Source: Zerene cesonia
Lineage: Eukaryota; Arthropoda; Insecta; Lepidoptera; Pieridae
Direction of reading: 5' to 3'
Length of the DNA: 64,000 nucleotides
Assembly (NCBI RefSeq): GCF_012273895.1
Contig: NC_052126.1
Location: 4,105,218-4,169,217 of the forward strand
Within the stretch, counting starts at the first letter, position 1, and each line of letters starts with the position of its first letter. The translations under genes and the position numbers were made by a program. The notes beneath the pieces are model-generated. The model was not told where the DNA came from. It searched no databases and worked only from the letters and a program-made list of their open reading frames with translations. Shown piece by piece: positions 11,101-21,275 of the stretch.

Positions 11101-11531
11101 AATTTGAATGCCAATTTATTAATCTTAAGGCTTCTTAAATATTCGTAGAAGGCAGCTGCCCTAGTTTCATTTTTAATATGAACAGCTATAGTTTTAATCA
11201 TTTTCGTTTTGATTTTTGGAGACATGTGGGGGAATATTTCCTTTTGTAAGCAATCAGGGTTGATAATATATGCATATTCATAATTATACAGCCAATCACA
11301 CTTCAGAGCTCTGGACACGTACAAGCTGTCTCCGCATTTCAATACCTCTACAATATAATCAATATTTTTATTGCGCAATGCTACATCAATCTTATACAAC
11401 TTGTCGATGTCAGATTTCTCTTCTAAATCTTTTATATCGTTGAAACTTATTGCATTTCGAATGGCTTCCTTCACCTTTGCGTTCAGCTCCTGTTGTCGTT
11501 TGGGTAAACTTTCTCCCGTTAACGCGATCAT
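8130..11531 (-). CDS. Tandem large helical protein, copy 2 (1133 aa, C-terminus frameshifted)
   Basis: Second tandem copy: ATG 11531-11529, stop TAA 8132-8130, one uninterrupted frame of 1133 codons. It aligns with copies 1 and 3 from MIALTGESL through the SLYVSRALKCDWLYN block, HIERGEELLGSN, and the PPVPLESITQYIKGDYIH block. By eye roughly two thirds of the first 150 residues match copy 1. It diverges abruptly after EIILGADM, where an inserted perfect 20-bp palindrome (8138-8157) shifts the frame and gives a foreign LIYKHTL end, about 57 residues short. The acceptor TTTTGTTACAG ends 5 bases before the ATG. A smaller in-frame loss occurs at IWYIVNFD, where copy 1 reads IWYKFVNFD. Function is unknown. 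The gene could be a truncated working protein or a young pseudogene. Confidence 0.8.
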   Translation of the reverse strand: MIALTGESLPKRQQELNAKVKEAIRNAISFNDIKDLEEKSDIDKLYKIDVALRNKNIDYIVEVLKCGDSLYVSRALKCDWLYNYEYAYIINPDCLQKEIFPHMSPKIKTKMIKTIAVHIKNETRAAAFYEYLRSLKINKLAFKFLLSTSEAFKLNALRNNLNYIGDFLEHLPHLIGNSLTLAKAYISELNSSYKKEFALIRLSYLFNIDNNQYLDLFENNSETKISEKFGGKISKSIMTKHKERVLRSPLLYVPKIKKYMLLRHSTTEDAKIYITAFFPKTLHEFWQYNFYNEFKYIFDLIPKTEVFIFFKSTFVSNFGNQPFEMDVRFYRHKYYNILSVEEREKWARQHIERGEELLGSNNDYIWYIVNFDEALKGIKQYVLVATNHKDRDNMVSILIESSRNQRDLENLFDYYYKRFVNESDNSKDEFLSKIVEKKNVLEFDDACWKAFNKILHSVGVYIHGSFCNRTFKLVSLIYNIIHGKEIHSAILHYIDSYNVMYWDLEPMCKRLNKEESYRVYKFLLDYFCMKFEAVNNDNIDFIKQEKVKFATKLIDLLPFFNRTNVDLPLNVLSFIEANIQEFPSFRPLHSHAERKEKLTEVILLRMLKKDKNLVSNKVSEIKESMNDNVLRLKRLMSKIRIYFSDDLANDFVNLFTDCIENNMCHNNYSKSMFISSTAVFGMFQLAIEATKLNFLNKYAPKEGKIAHDEIDSNVLLIQEQICRFACYSRPPVPLESITQYIKGDYIHFCLPMLNMYLVGLPSSTSIKLTEFLLNNPVSIQKHGIRLAFHVYSTDHLKTLIPQIWQRTKNVSLRVVIYKGLVKKIANSLETSQDELIDILILITSRLIEDDQNELYDTMFTNDIPSRFKKSLLRTAWNSVQNFSSNKTRTLTIKERILSRIIDYSPDRDFLRTQLIDQHVNYMLHENGIIQNHKSEMTQIHDQLWRITFKYIVTCSNQSELEESLTLLQIILELLFKRWNVVVGDKFVIIEFFVYFIKQLKVSTYYLDSNNEYVIAIFEQILKRVQDFFPAHAMFRTILDVKLYIMMRKIKAENPTGIEQVAKIAHKSLLLFIQDLRENNKLYPNLRGEICSVITASLRTLATMMSIKHDDILIAYVCNEIILGADMLIYKHTL
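8138..8157. repeat. Perfect 20-bp palindrome at the frameshift in copy 2
   Basis: TATGCTTATATATAAGCATA equals its own reverse complement. Compared with copy 3, which reads GCAGATATG followed by GATCTTATAAG, copy 2 has a net 14 extra bases here. This breaks the frame and creates the stop at 8132-8130. Confidence 0.8.
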
Positions 11532-13634
11532 TTTTACTGTAACAAAAGGACATAAACAGTAAGTCCATTTGTATTTTCTTGAGACTTCCTTTATTTATTT
11601 TTTGTAACTTCTTTTTTTATTTTTAAGTATGAGGATATTGGTTGCTTCCGAATATATTCAGTTTATATTTAAATAATAAATTTGTCATTCTTCCGCCCAT
11701 GATCCAAGTAATGTAGCTGTAGCAATATATTGTGGCGATTTTTTAATTGCTCTGACAATTTCTAGTTATTAAGCAGCGTAATAATAAAAAAAAAACGTGA
11801 ATAACAAACATACAGCAATAAGATATTTATAAATTAAATATCGCATACCATTGAAATTCAAATTGATAAGTTTCTCAATGTTTTCAAAACTCCGCCACAT
11901 AAATTAAAAATGAACGGTAATACTTTTAAGCATTTTCTACATAATCTCTTTATGTTTAAAAATTATATTTATCATAATATAAAAATGTCGTAACATTTGT
12001 TGACGTCCCCTCCCCTCTCCTCCACGAAAGAAACCATATTATAGAATACAACTTACAAGAAACAATTTAATGTTTTGTAGATTCAAAATAATAAAGAATG
12101 ATGACAAATAATGTTTTATCTAAGTACTTATCCACGTTCATACAAAGTAAAACTGTGAAACATTATTAGCTACCCCATCCAGAAGATAATAATTGAAATA
12201 CTTATTACTATTGTTCAAAGATGGGTTCATTTTATTGTACGTTTTCTGCTGTTCGAGGTTCTTACTCAATTTTTTTTTCAACACAAATATACACAAAATA
12301 ATATAAAGTAGTCCTTAACTTACTAGTACTTTCAAATATGCAAAAGAAATGAATGGAGTGAATCGTTGCTTGATAACGTTACTATAGGTTCTTGAACTCT
12401 GCACGTAAGTAGTACTAAATATTGCATCCTTTGTTAGTAGGTATAAAAATTAATTTACTTACCGCTAGCTGAAGAACACGAGATTCATAGAGTTCAGATT
12501 TTTCCCTGGAGTAATTTTACGTTAAACAATACAATTAAGTTTCAAAATACTTAAATAAAACAATTACTATTCGCAATATCTGCGACTTCCTCTTACAAAA
12601 TACCAGCTGTTGTTAGCCGGTTAGCTCATGTCTGTCAACTATGGGTTGCCGTTTAAGGAAACTTGAATTCCAACATCCCCCAGAACAGATGTAACTGAAG
12701 TGAATATAAGTGGGGATTTTTAACGTATATTACTTTGAGTTTTACCTTTAAATATACTTGTACTTGAATATATCAACAGTATAGTATTATCTATAGTTAT
12801 ATAGTTATCTGTGGTATCACTTTCTTTATTGGTGCATTCCTTAAATAATTTAGCTGGCTGCTCGATTTAATATACTTAGTCAAGATGAAACAAAATTTTT
12901 GATGCCATCAAAACTTTAACTAAACATATCAATACTGGGTACATGTGGAAGGAGCTAAAATAATTTGATCAATTACTCACACACAACTTACTCCCCTGAT
13001 ATTACATACTGTATTCTTAATAAAATATAGCAATAAAATCTTTTCGAAAATAAGTAAATTATCGTGTGTTTATAAATCAAATTAATTCTAAAAATACGAG
13101 GTCTCACATGTTTTTTCAGGTGGGTCGACCTCACGTCATGGTCTCCTCTACTAACTGCATTAATTGTTTAAATATATATACTAAATTAATGGTTTAAAGA
13201 CTACACGGATATTAAAACATTGCAATATTATTGTAGTAAGAAAGCTACTCATTGACAAAATTTTCACTTACATCGAGGAAAGGAATATAGGTTACAAGGA
13301 AGTGGAGATAGGAATTATTTACTGGGTCAATAACTAATATATTGGTAGAACTCCATAAAAAATCAAAAATACACACGGGATTATTACAACATTTTAATTT
13401 TATAAAAAACAATAAATTGGCTCTAATACCACAAAAATAGCACATTTTTTTACAAGTTATTGGTAACTAAAGAAGCATTCTTACCCTTAATAATAATTAA
13501 TTTTTAATTAACAATCCTTAAAATATTGGTTGTGAAATGGAATTCATATTTCGTACCCGCATTTTTCGTAACTATATTATTTTATAATACTAGTTAAATG
13601 CATATAAATGCCACGCAATCGTGTAAAATACTTT
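11532..13634. other. Intergenic between paralogs 2 and 3
   Basis: AT-rich spacer that should contain the promoter and 5' non-coding exon of copy 2 and the 3' UTR of copy 3. I see no coding exon beyond short chance frames. A candidate 5' exon donor is listed at 12463. Confidence 0.5.
12463..12560 (-). other. Possible 5' non-coding exon of paralog copy 2
   Basis: On the minus strand the sequence CTTCAGCTAGCG|GTAAGTAA is a strong 5' splice site at 12463/12462, about 930 bp upstream of the copy 2 acceptor at 11536. It would suit the leader exon implied by that acceptor. The exon's 5' edge is a guess; no TATA box or initiator is clear. Confidence 0.25.
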
Positions 13635-16600
13635 TTAAAATTCATATCTCTTTTTAAAATCGCTCAATATGAACTTATTGTAATATAAACTCTGAATTTC
13701 AAAATTATTAATAGTTTTCAATTTTTCTGAAAACGCAAAACTCAGTTCTCTAAACAATTTTTCTTGATCGTGTGAAACATCAAGGGGTAACATAGCTATA
13801 GATAATCTTATAAGATCCATATCTGCGCCTGACACGATTTCGTAACACACGTACGCTATCAGAATGTCATAATATATTCCCATTATTGTTGCCAGAGTAT
13901 TCAAACTATTAGTAATAATTCTACAAATCTCACCCAAGAAGCTAGGAAACAGCAGATTGTTTTCTCTTAGATCTGTTATAAACTTTAACAGCGATTCGTG
14001 TGCAAGCTTAGCTATGTGTTTATTGCCAGTAGGATTCTCACCCTTTATTTTCCTCATCATTATAAAAAGTTTTAAGTCCAAGATTGTCCGATACATGACA
14101 TGACTTGGATAGTATTCTTGGACCATCTGGAGAATTTTTTCAAATATTTTGATTATGTAGTCATTGTTAACGTCCAGATATGAGTTTTCTTTCAGTTGTT
14201 TTATAAAATAATCAAATAATTCAATCACAACAAGTTTTCCATCAACATCAACATTCCAACGTTTGAATAACAGCTCTAGAAATGTTTGTAGAAAAGCAAG
14301 TGATTCTTCGAGCTCACTCGGATTATTGCAGGTCATTATATATTTAAATGTGAACCGCCATAACTTATCATGTAATTTAGTTAATTCGTATTTGTGCGTT
14401 TTTTGTATTCCATTTTCCTGCAGCATATAACGAACATGATTATCGATTAATTCAATTCTGCAAAAGCCCCTGTCTGGCATGACGTCAATCATTCTGTCCA
14501 CGATCCTTGTTTTTACTTCTAAGTTTTTTATTTTTTTATCTGAAAAGTCTCGCACACATATATAAGCCGTTTTATATAAATCGTTCTTAAACATCGAAGG
14601 TACTTCGTGGTTGAGCATGCAGTCGTACAATTCATTCTGGTCATCCTCAATTAAGCGCGATGTGATGGATAACAAAGAATCCATCAACTCATATTGGACA
14701 GATTCTTGGGATTTCACAATTTTTTTCATAAGAGCTTTATAAATTACTAGTCTCAACGACACATTCCTGGTCTTCTGCCATATTTCGGATATCAAAGTTT
14801 TCAAATTATCCATACTGTATACTTGGAATGCTAGACGAATGCCATGCTTCTGTATTGATACTGGGCTATTTAACAGAAACTCTGTTAATTTAATTGACAT
14901 GGACAACGGTAGTTTTACCATGTACATGCTTATCATAGGCAAACAATAATGAATATAGTCCCCTTTAATGTACTGTGTAATATTTTCAAGCGGAACCGGT
15001 GGACGCGAATAGCATGCATAACGGCATATTTGTTCTTGAATTGTTAAAAGGTCTTTATTAATCTGGGAGTGATTAATTTTCCCTACCTCCGGAACATATT
15101 TCTTCAAAAATTCAGATTTAGTGGCTTCGTCTGCTAATTGGAAGATACCGTAGACCGCAGTCCTTACGACATACATTGAACTGGGATATTTTGATGTTGT
15201 CGGTTTCTCTATGCATTTGGTGAAGAAGTTAAGAAAGTCCTTTGCAATGTTATTGGAGAAGTATATGCGTAGTTTTCTCAACAAATGCGTAAGTCTAAAG
15301 TTACACTGCATCATTCGTTCTTGTATTTCGGAAAATTTACTTATCACCAACTTGTTATCTTTTTTTAACAGCCGCATCAGAGTGGCATCCGTTAATTTCT
15401 CCGCTTTCGTATTCCATAATCCGTGAATACGAAATTCCTCAATATTGTTATTTATAAATGACGTTATAGACACGGGTAAATAATCTTTGTCTTTTTGAAA
15501 AAATAACAACATACTCATTAATTTGTGAACAATGTTTATCCTTGCTGGTGTAGACGAGTCACTATCAAATTTCGAGATATTATAGTGATATAAGTATTCA
15601 AAAACGCTCTCAAGTTGCTCTTTTTTTAAGTGCTTTGAAAATTTACTGAAATGGTAGAAGTCTATACCACTATCTATACAATACGTTAATGCTTCATGCA
15701 TATCTTTGCCGTGTAATATATTGTACACGATGCAAACCAATCTATATGGATCCTTTCCGTAAAATCCAGGCGTATACACTTCCATGCTATGCAATATTTT
15801 ATTAAGTGCTTCCCAACAGACGGCATCAAATTCGAAAACATTATTTTTAGCGATCACCTTATCGATAAACTGTTCTCTGTGATGTCCAATTTCATTGACG
15901 AATCTCTCGTAGTAGTAATTAAATAGGTTTTCTAAATCTTTTTGATTTCTACACGAGTCTATTAATATTCTTGACATTTTATTTCTATCACTTTCATCTG
16001 CGGTTACGAGTATATATTGCTTTATCGCTTTAATGGCTTTATCGAAACTTACGAACCTATACCAAATGTAATCGTTATTGCTCCCCAATAACTCTTCACC
16101 TCTCTCTATGTGTTTCAAAGCCCATTCTTCTCTTTCCTCAATTGTAAGCATTTCGTAAAATTTATGGTGATAGAAGTCTACATTCATTTCAAATGGTTCA
16201 TTACCATACTTAGACATAAAGGTGCTTTTGAAAAAGTTAAACACTTCTGTTTTTGGTATAAGGTTAAATAAATCCTTATTATCGTGATAGAAACTATACT
16301 GCCAAAATACTTCCAGCTTCATTGGAAAGAGGGCGGTAATATAAATTTTAGCATCATCAGCTGTACTGTGTCGAAGTAACATGTATCTTTTAATTATTTT
16401 CATGTATATAAGCGGGGCCCTGAGAACCCTTTTTTTGTGTTTCGTGATTATACTTTTAGATATTCTACTACCGAAACTAACACACGTGTTTGAATCGAAA
16501 TTAGTCTCTAATAAATCCAAATATTCATTATCATCAATGTTATATAAATAAGAAAGTCGAAATAAGGCATCATCCTTTCTTAAATTTCTTGAGTTTAGTT

Positions 16601-17162
16601 CAGATATGTATGCCTTAGCAAGACTTAATGAATTATCAATATAATATTTTAAAAGTTCAGGGTGATTGTGAACATAATGAACATTATCTTTGAGGGTATC
16701 CATTTTAAACGCCTCTGATGTAGATAAAACAAATTTGAATGCTAGAGCATCCAATTTGAGAATTTTAAAATATTCATAGAATTCAACTGCCCTTGTTTGA
16801 TTTCTTATATGAGTAGCTACAGTTTTAATCCCTTTTGATTTCATTTTCAGGGACATATGAGGAAAAATCTCATCGTGTAAGTAGTTAGGGTTGATAATGT
16901 GTGCATATTCATCATTATACAGCCAATCACACTTCAGAGCTCTGGACACGTACAAGCTGTCTCCGCATTTCAATACTTCTAAAATATAATCAATATTTTT
17001 ATAGCGCGATGCTACATCAATCTTGTACAACCTGTCAATGTCAGATTGTTCCTCTGCATTCCGTATGTCGTTGAATTGTATCTTATTCTGTATGGCTTCC
17101 TTCACTTTGGCGTTTAGTTCTTGTTGTCGCTTACCTAAACTCTCTCCAGTTAACTCAATCAT
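13635..17162 (-). CDS. Tandem large helical protein, copy 3 (1175 aa, unknown function)
   Basis: Third copy of the array. I start it at ATG 17162-17160 (MIELTGESLGKRQQ), the position homologous to the other copies. An in-frame ATG at 17219 lies upstream of the acceptor TTTTGTTACAG (ending at 17168) and would be intronic. Stop TAA is at 13637-13635. The protein is full length, keeping YVSRALKCDWLYN, HIERGEELLGSN, ICRYACYSRPPVPLENITQY and the final QSLYYNKFILSDFKKRYEF. It has small indels against copies 1 and 2, notably about 15-20 residues missing in the variable region near residue 550-600. There is no membrane segment or catalytic motif. It is intact, so at least two of the three copies can make full-length product. 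Confidence 0.85.
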   Translation of the reverse strand: MIELTGESLGKRQQELNAKVKEAIQNKIQFNDIRNAEEQSDIDRLYKIDVASRYKNIDYILEVLKCGDSLYVSRALKCDWLYNDEYAHIINPNYLHDEIFPHMSLKMKSKGIKTVATHIRNQTRAVEFYEYFKILKLDALAFKFVLSTSEAFKMDTLKDNVHYVHNHPELLKYYIDNSLSLAKAYISELNSRNLRKDDALFRLSYLYNIDDNEYLDLLETNFDSNTCVSFGSRISKSIITKHKKRVLRAPLIYMKIIKRYMLLRHSTADDAKIYITALFPMKLEVFWQYSFYHDNKDLFNLIPKTEVFNFFKSTFMSKYGNEPFEMNVDFYHHKFYEMLTIEEREEWALKHIERGEELLGSNNDYIWYRFVSFDKAIKAIKQYILVTADESDRNKMSRILIDSCRNQKDLENLFNYYYERFVNEIGHHREQFIDKVIAKNNVFEFDAVCWEALNKILHSMEVYTPGFYGKDPYRLVCIVYNILHGKDMHEALTYCIDSGIDFYHFSKFSKHLKKEQLESVFEYLYHYNISKFDSDSSTPARINIVHKLMSMLLFFQKDKDYLPVSITSFINNNIEEFRIHGLWNTKAEKLTDATLMRLLKKDNKLVISKFSEIQERMMQCNFRLTHLLRKLRIYFSNNIAKDFLNFFTKCIEKPTTSKYPSSMYVVRTAVYGIFQLADEATKSEFLKKYVPEVGKINHSQINKDLLTIQEQICRYACYSRPPVPLENITQYIKGDYIHYCLPMISMYMVKLPLSMSIKLTEFLLNSPVSIQKHGIRLAFQVYSMDNLKTLISEIWQKTRNVSLRLVIYKALMKKIVKSQESVQYELMDSLLSITSRLIEDDQNELYDCMLNHEVPSMFKNDLYKTAYICVRDFSDKKIKNLEVKTRIVDRMIDVMPDRGFCRIELIDNHVRYMLQENGIQKTHKYELTKLHDKLWRFTFKYIMTCNNPSELEESLAFLQTFLELLFKRWNVDVDGKLVVIELFDYFIKQLKENSYLDVNNDYIIKIFEKILQMVQEYYPSHVMYRTILDLKLFIMMRKIKGENPTGNKHIAKLAHESLLKFITDLRENNLLFPSFLGEICRIITNSLNTLATIMGIYYDILIAYVCYEIVSGADMDLIRLSIAMLPLDVSHDQEKLFRELSFAFSEKLKTINNFEIQSLYYNKFILSDFKKRYEF

Positions 17163-17724
17163 TTTAACTGTAACAAAAGAGAAATTCTTATATATAATTT
17201 GTCTCATATGTTTTTTCAATACAAATACGACAGATGGGTTGTTTGCAATTTGGTATGTTTGAATGAGTCAAGATGGAATTTGGCACAGATAGATTAAAGG
17301 GAAATCTTATAAGTCTTAGTGGAAAAGTGAAGAATATCATTACTTTCACTTTTATTAAAAAAAAAACACGCTATGAAAACGTGGAACGAACTAGAGACAA
17401 TACGACTATCGTTATTGGATTCTTAAAATATGATAACGATAATGATAAGGATTCTTAAAAATAAACTGTGACTATTAAAATTAGTTTATTTATTTATTTA
17501 ATTAATATATTCATCCAACACCTGTTTATTGTTATTAATAAGGAGGTAGTTAAAAAATGGATAGAATCATTACAGTTATATTCGGTCAAACTGGACATAC
17601 GAAGGTAAAAAGAAAAATCTACTCCACCAAACAAAAAATACAAAAAATTTGTGAAATTATTTTAAACATAATATGTTTGATACGTCAGCAAGCTATAAAG
17701 GGATTATGATTAACGGATTAAAAA

Positions 17725-18035
17725 TCAGTTAAGTGCGAGTCATATTCACGACACAAGGGTTTTGTACATACGTCAAAGAGCAAGGGCACAAAATTATTCA
17801 CAAATCCAATTTATCATCCATGCTAACTTTCGACTTTGACTTTTTATTATTTTTTACATTTTTTTACATTGTCTCTAATATTTTCGAATGTCTAAATATC
17901 ACGGTTCATGAGATACAACCTAGTGACAGAAGGACGGACAGAGAGAGAAGAGAGAGAAACAGCGAAGTTTAGTAATAGCGACCCATTTTACCCTTTGGAT
18001 ACTTTAACAAAAAACCTTAAGTTTTTATAAGTAAG
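17725..18035 (+). repeat. Lepidopteran interspersed repeat ('AAGTGCGAGTC ... TTTTACCCTTTGG')
   Basis: Begins TTAAGTGCGAGTCATATTCA, includes TATCACGGTTCATGAGATACA and a GACAGAAGGACGGACAG stretch, and ends CCCATTTTACCCTTTGGATA. I know these landmarks from a common lepidopteran non-coding repeat; its class is not settled here. Confidence 0.65.
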
Positions 18036-19159
18036 CGGAGAGTCGCTTATTTCCATCGATAGTTAGAGATGTAAGTACTAAGTAGTGCTCAAATTATTGT
18101 CTGCTTGTTGAAATTAATAGTGCAACAGACTACAGCAATGCTTACAGATACCATTACCAACTAGATAAGCCTTAAATTATCGAATGTATTTATTTCCATT
18201 TGGCTTGAAACGTGATTCGCACGACGGAACATTAATAGAGATTACACAGTGAATGACGTCATGCTCGAAACATTTAATCAGAATATATTTTTAATTCTAT
18301 TTACAAATGGGCTAACGATGTAATAAAAATGGCTAATGATGAAAGGAAAATCTAACAAACGTTAGTTCTGGGAATCCCATTCGAAATTGGAATTTAAAAT
18401 AAGAAATTTGGAATACGAGATTTTATATTGGAAGCACATGAGATCTCGTTAGAATATTATAAAATTGCTTTATAAATTATAATTGATATTAATAATTAAA
18501 TAAGAAAATTGAAGAGAGAATTGAAAACGACAAATAAAAATAATTAAAAACACGAAAATAATAAGGAAAAGCCGGGTCGCAAGTTTTACATAAAGTAAAT
18601 TAATACTTTGTAATAAGTATAGTTTAGTAAGTATATACAGACACAATAACCGGTACCAGAAAAAAATGTGCAAGAAAAGTATACACCTTGAAACTTTTTA
18701 AAAACGGGCGTATTTTACGATACAAAACTAATTCGGTTGCTCTACAACGAAAAGGAATGAAACTATGCAAAACATATCTCGCATCTCTTTCTCACAAAGT
18801 AAATATTATGTCAGTATTCAGTAATTAATTACATAAAAAACCGGCCACAGTCCGGCCTAAAAACTTTTGTACTTACTATTATATAAATAACACCACCTCG
18901 ATTGACTGATTATTACTGATAATAATTTTAAAATAGTGTTATTTCTGATAATGATTTATGACTAACGCTTTACTGTACAAAATATCCACCAATTACCAAA
19001 AAAGATTTGTATAAACTGTCATAGGAAGTGTTGCCACATACTAAAAATAAAACTCCTGAAACTTCTAAAAGTATATCATATAAAATAAGTATTATGTACA
19101 GTAATAGTCTACATACGAGTATATCCTAGACAGTATAAATTATTTAGAAATTAAAGACT

Positions 19160-19240
19160 TTTAAACGGAATTTCAACGCGATTTATTCATTGTATTATTA
19201 ACCCGACGTTTCGAAAACTTTACAGCGACAATTTATCTAA
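19160..19240 (+). repeat. Repeat fragment ('AACCCGACGTTTCGAAAACT')
   Basis: Contains TTAACCCGACGTTTCGAAAA followed by CTTTACAGCG, a motif I associate with a widespread lepidopteran repeat. Only a short piece is present. Confidence 0.45.
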
Positions 19241-19372
19241 ATAAAAAAAAATATATATATAATAATTCAATGTGTAAATATATATTTATATATTTACAAT
19301 TTGAATTATTAAGTGTGATATTTATATATCACACTATATAATAATTTAATTGTGGCAGCTGAGCATGCTTCG

Positions 19373-20700
19373 GCACGAATTGGGCCAGCTCGCAGCGGGG
19401 AAGTACCACACCCCCACAGAAAACCGGCGTGAAATAATAGCTTGCTATTGTGTTTCGTACGATGAGTGGGGGANNNNNNNNNNNNNNNNNNNNNNNNNNN
19501 NNNNNNNNNNNNNNNNNNNNNNNNNNNNNNNNNNNNNNNNNNNNNNNNNNNNNNNNNNNNNNNNNNNNNNNNNNNNNNNNNNNNNNNNNNNNNNNNNNNN
19601 NNNNNNNNNNNNNNNNNNNNNNNNNNNNNNNNNNNNNNNNNNNNNNNNNNNNNNNNNNNNNNNNNNNNNNNNNNNNNNNNNNNNNNNNNNNNNNNNNNNN
19701 NNNNNNNNNNNNNNNNNNNNNNNNNNNNNNNNNNNNNNNNNNNNNNNNNNNNNNNNNNNNNNNNNNNNNNNNNNNNNNNNNNNNNNNNNNNNNNNNNNNN
19801 NNNNNNNNNNNNNNNNNNNNNNNNNNNNNNNNNNNNNNNNNNNNNNNNNNNNNNNNNNNNNNNNNNNNNNNNNNNNNNNNNNNNNNNNNNNNNNNNNNNN
19901 NNNNNNNNNNNNNNNNNNNNNNNNNNNNNNNNNNNNNNNNNNNNNNNNNNNNNNNNNNNNNNNNNNNNNNNNNNNNNNNNNNNNNNNNNNNNNNNNNNNN
20001 NNNNNNNNNNNNNNNNNNNNNNNNNNNNNNNNNNNNNNNNNNNNNNNNNNNNNNNNNNNNNNNNNNNNNNNNNNNNNNNNNNNNNNNNNNNNNNNNNNNN
20101 NNNNNNNNNNNNNNNNNNNNNNNNNNNNNNNNNNNNNNNNNNNNNNNNNNNNNNNNNNNNNNNNNNNNNNNNNNNNNNNNNNNNNNNNNNNNNNNNNNNN
20201 NNNNNNNNNNNNNNNNNNNNNNNNNNNNNNNNNNNNNNNNNNNNNNNNNNNNNNNNNNNNNNNNNNNNNNNNNNNNNNNNNNNNNNNNNNNNNNNNNNNN
20301 NNNNNNNNNNNNNNNNNNNNNNNNNNNNNNNNNNNNNNNNNNNNNNNNNNNNNNNNNNNNNNNNNNNNNNNNNNNNNNNNNNNNNNNNNNNNNNNNNNNN
20401 NNNNNNNNNNNNNNNNNNNNNNNNNNNNNNNNNNNNNNNNNNNNNNNNNNNNNNNNNNNNNNNNNNNNNNNNNAGAAAACCGGCGTGAAATAATAGCTTG
20501 CTATTGTGTTTCGTACGATGAGTGGGGGAGCCGGAGGCCTATTTCCTTCTCGTAGTCCTTCCCAGTCCATTTCTTCTTTCAATCCATTCCTTATACCTTA
20601 TCCCTTAAAAGCGGGCAGCGCATTCTCAGAGGTCTGGGCGTTCGTTTACCATCAGGCGAACCACCAGCTCAGTTGCCATCTATGGCATAAAAAAAAGCCA
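19373..20700 (+). mobile_element. SINE with LINE-like tail, split by a false gap
   Basis: Left part reads CGGCACGAATTGGGCCAGCT onward to GATGAGTGGGGGA. After 1000 Ns the last 56 bases repeat exactly, and the element continues through GGAGGCCTATTTCC and TTTACCATCAGGCGAACCAC to an A-rich tail near 20688. A complete relative at 39404-39716 has no interruption, so the true element is about 300 bp. Confidence 0.75.
19474..20473. other. Scaffold gap 1 (1000 N) with 56-bp duplicated flanks
   Basis: A round 1000-base N run. The 56 bases before it (19418-19473) are identical to the 56 after it (20474-20529), as expected for two overlapping contig ends that were scaffolded rather than merged. Confidence 0.9.
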
Positions 20701-20937
20701 TGAAAAGCAAGAATTCACAACAGTTATTAATAGTAGATTGACAAGTCTCCACAAAAAATGTTCTTACTAAAGTTAAAATCTCCCGAAATTTATATCAAAC
20801 GCGCTAATACGGCAACATCGAAATTCAATGTCGATAACAAGTTGTCATTGATTTTGACAATATGAATTTTGACATATTATTTAATAGTTTATCATAGATT
20901 AGGGACACATTTCACATGGAAATATTAGATTTTACAT

Positions 20938-21110
20938 ACTAGCTTTCACCCGCGTAAATCGGAATAGGAATATTGGGATAAAAAGTTGCCTTTATGTTAA
21001 TCCAGTTGTCTAGCTGTCTACGTACCAAATTTCATTGCATTCGGGTTCGTTGTTTTTCAACACACACATCCTTTCATACTTTCGTATTTATAATATTAAG
21101 TAGGATAGGA
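20938..21110 (+). repeat. 'ACTAGCTGCGCCCCGCGG' family repeat, degenerate copy
   Basis: Starts ACTAGCTTTCACCCGCGTAA, carries GGATAAAAAGTTGCC and the GTTGTCTAGCTGTCTACGTA stretch, and ends TTTATAATATTAAGTAGGAT. Non-coding; probably a 3'-end-derived retroelement or similar non-autonomous element. Confidence 0.7.
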
Positions 21111-21159
21111 TATGGTACCATAGATATTTATTTTTAAGTTCGTGACTTATTATTAATAT

Positions 21160-21275
21160 GCCGCCCGGAGCAGACCCTCACCTTTTCTTATCCCTTACCC
21201 AATAAAGCTTACAATCCATTTGCACACGTTTGTTTTGTTTATGGGTGATACTAGACGTTTACCATCAGGCGACAA
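21160..21275 (+). repeat. SINE tail fragment
   Basis: Decayed fragment of the 19373/39404 SINE: GCCGCCCGGAGCAG, CTTATCCCTTACCCAATAAA and GTTTACCATCAGGCGACAAC are recognisable. Confidence 0.5.

Noticed and set aside
2881..17162. Viral or bacterial origin of the large intronless paralogs
   Set aside because: Their base composition matches the surroundings, they have a conserved leader splice site, and no viral or bacterial family is recognisable. Nothing in the sequence supports transfer.
17163..17219. A start for paralog 3 nineteen codons upstream at 17219
   Set aside because: The extra residues have no counterpart in copies 1 and 2, and they lie beyond the conserved splice acceptor at 17168, so they are probably intronic.
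19329..20582. Long open frames across the three N runs (also 23363-24475 and 25784-27161)
   Set aside because: They are open only because N codons are not stops; the real bases belong to a SINE, unassigned repeat-like DNA and an ANO8 exon read on the wrong strand or frame.
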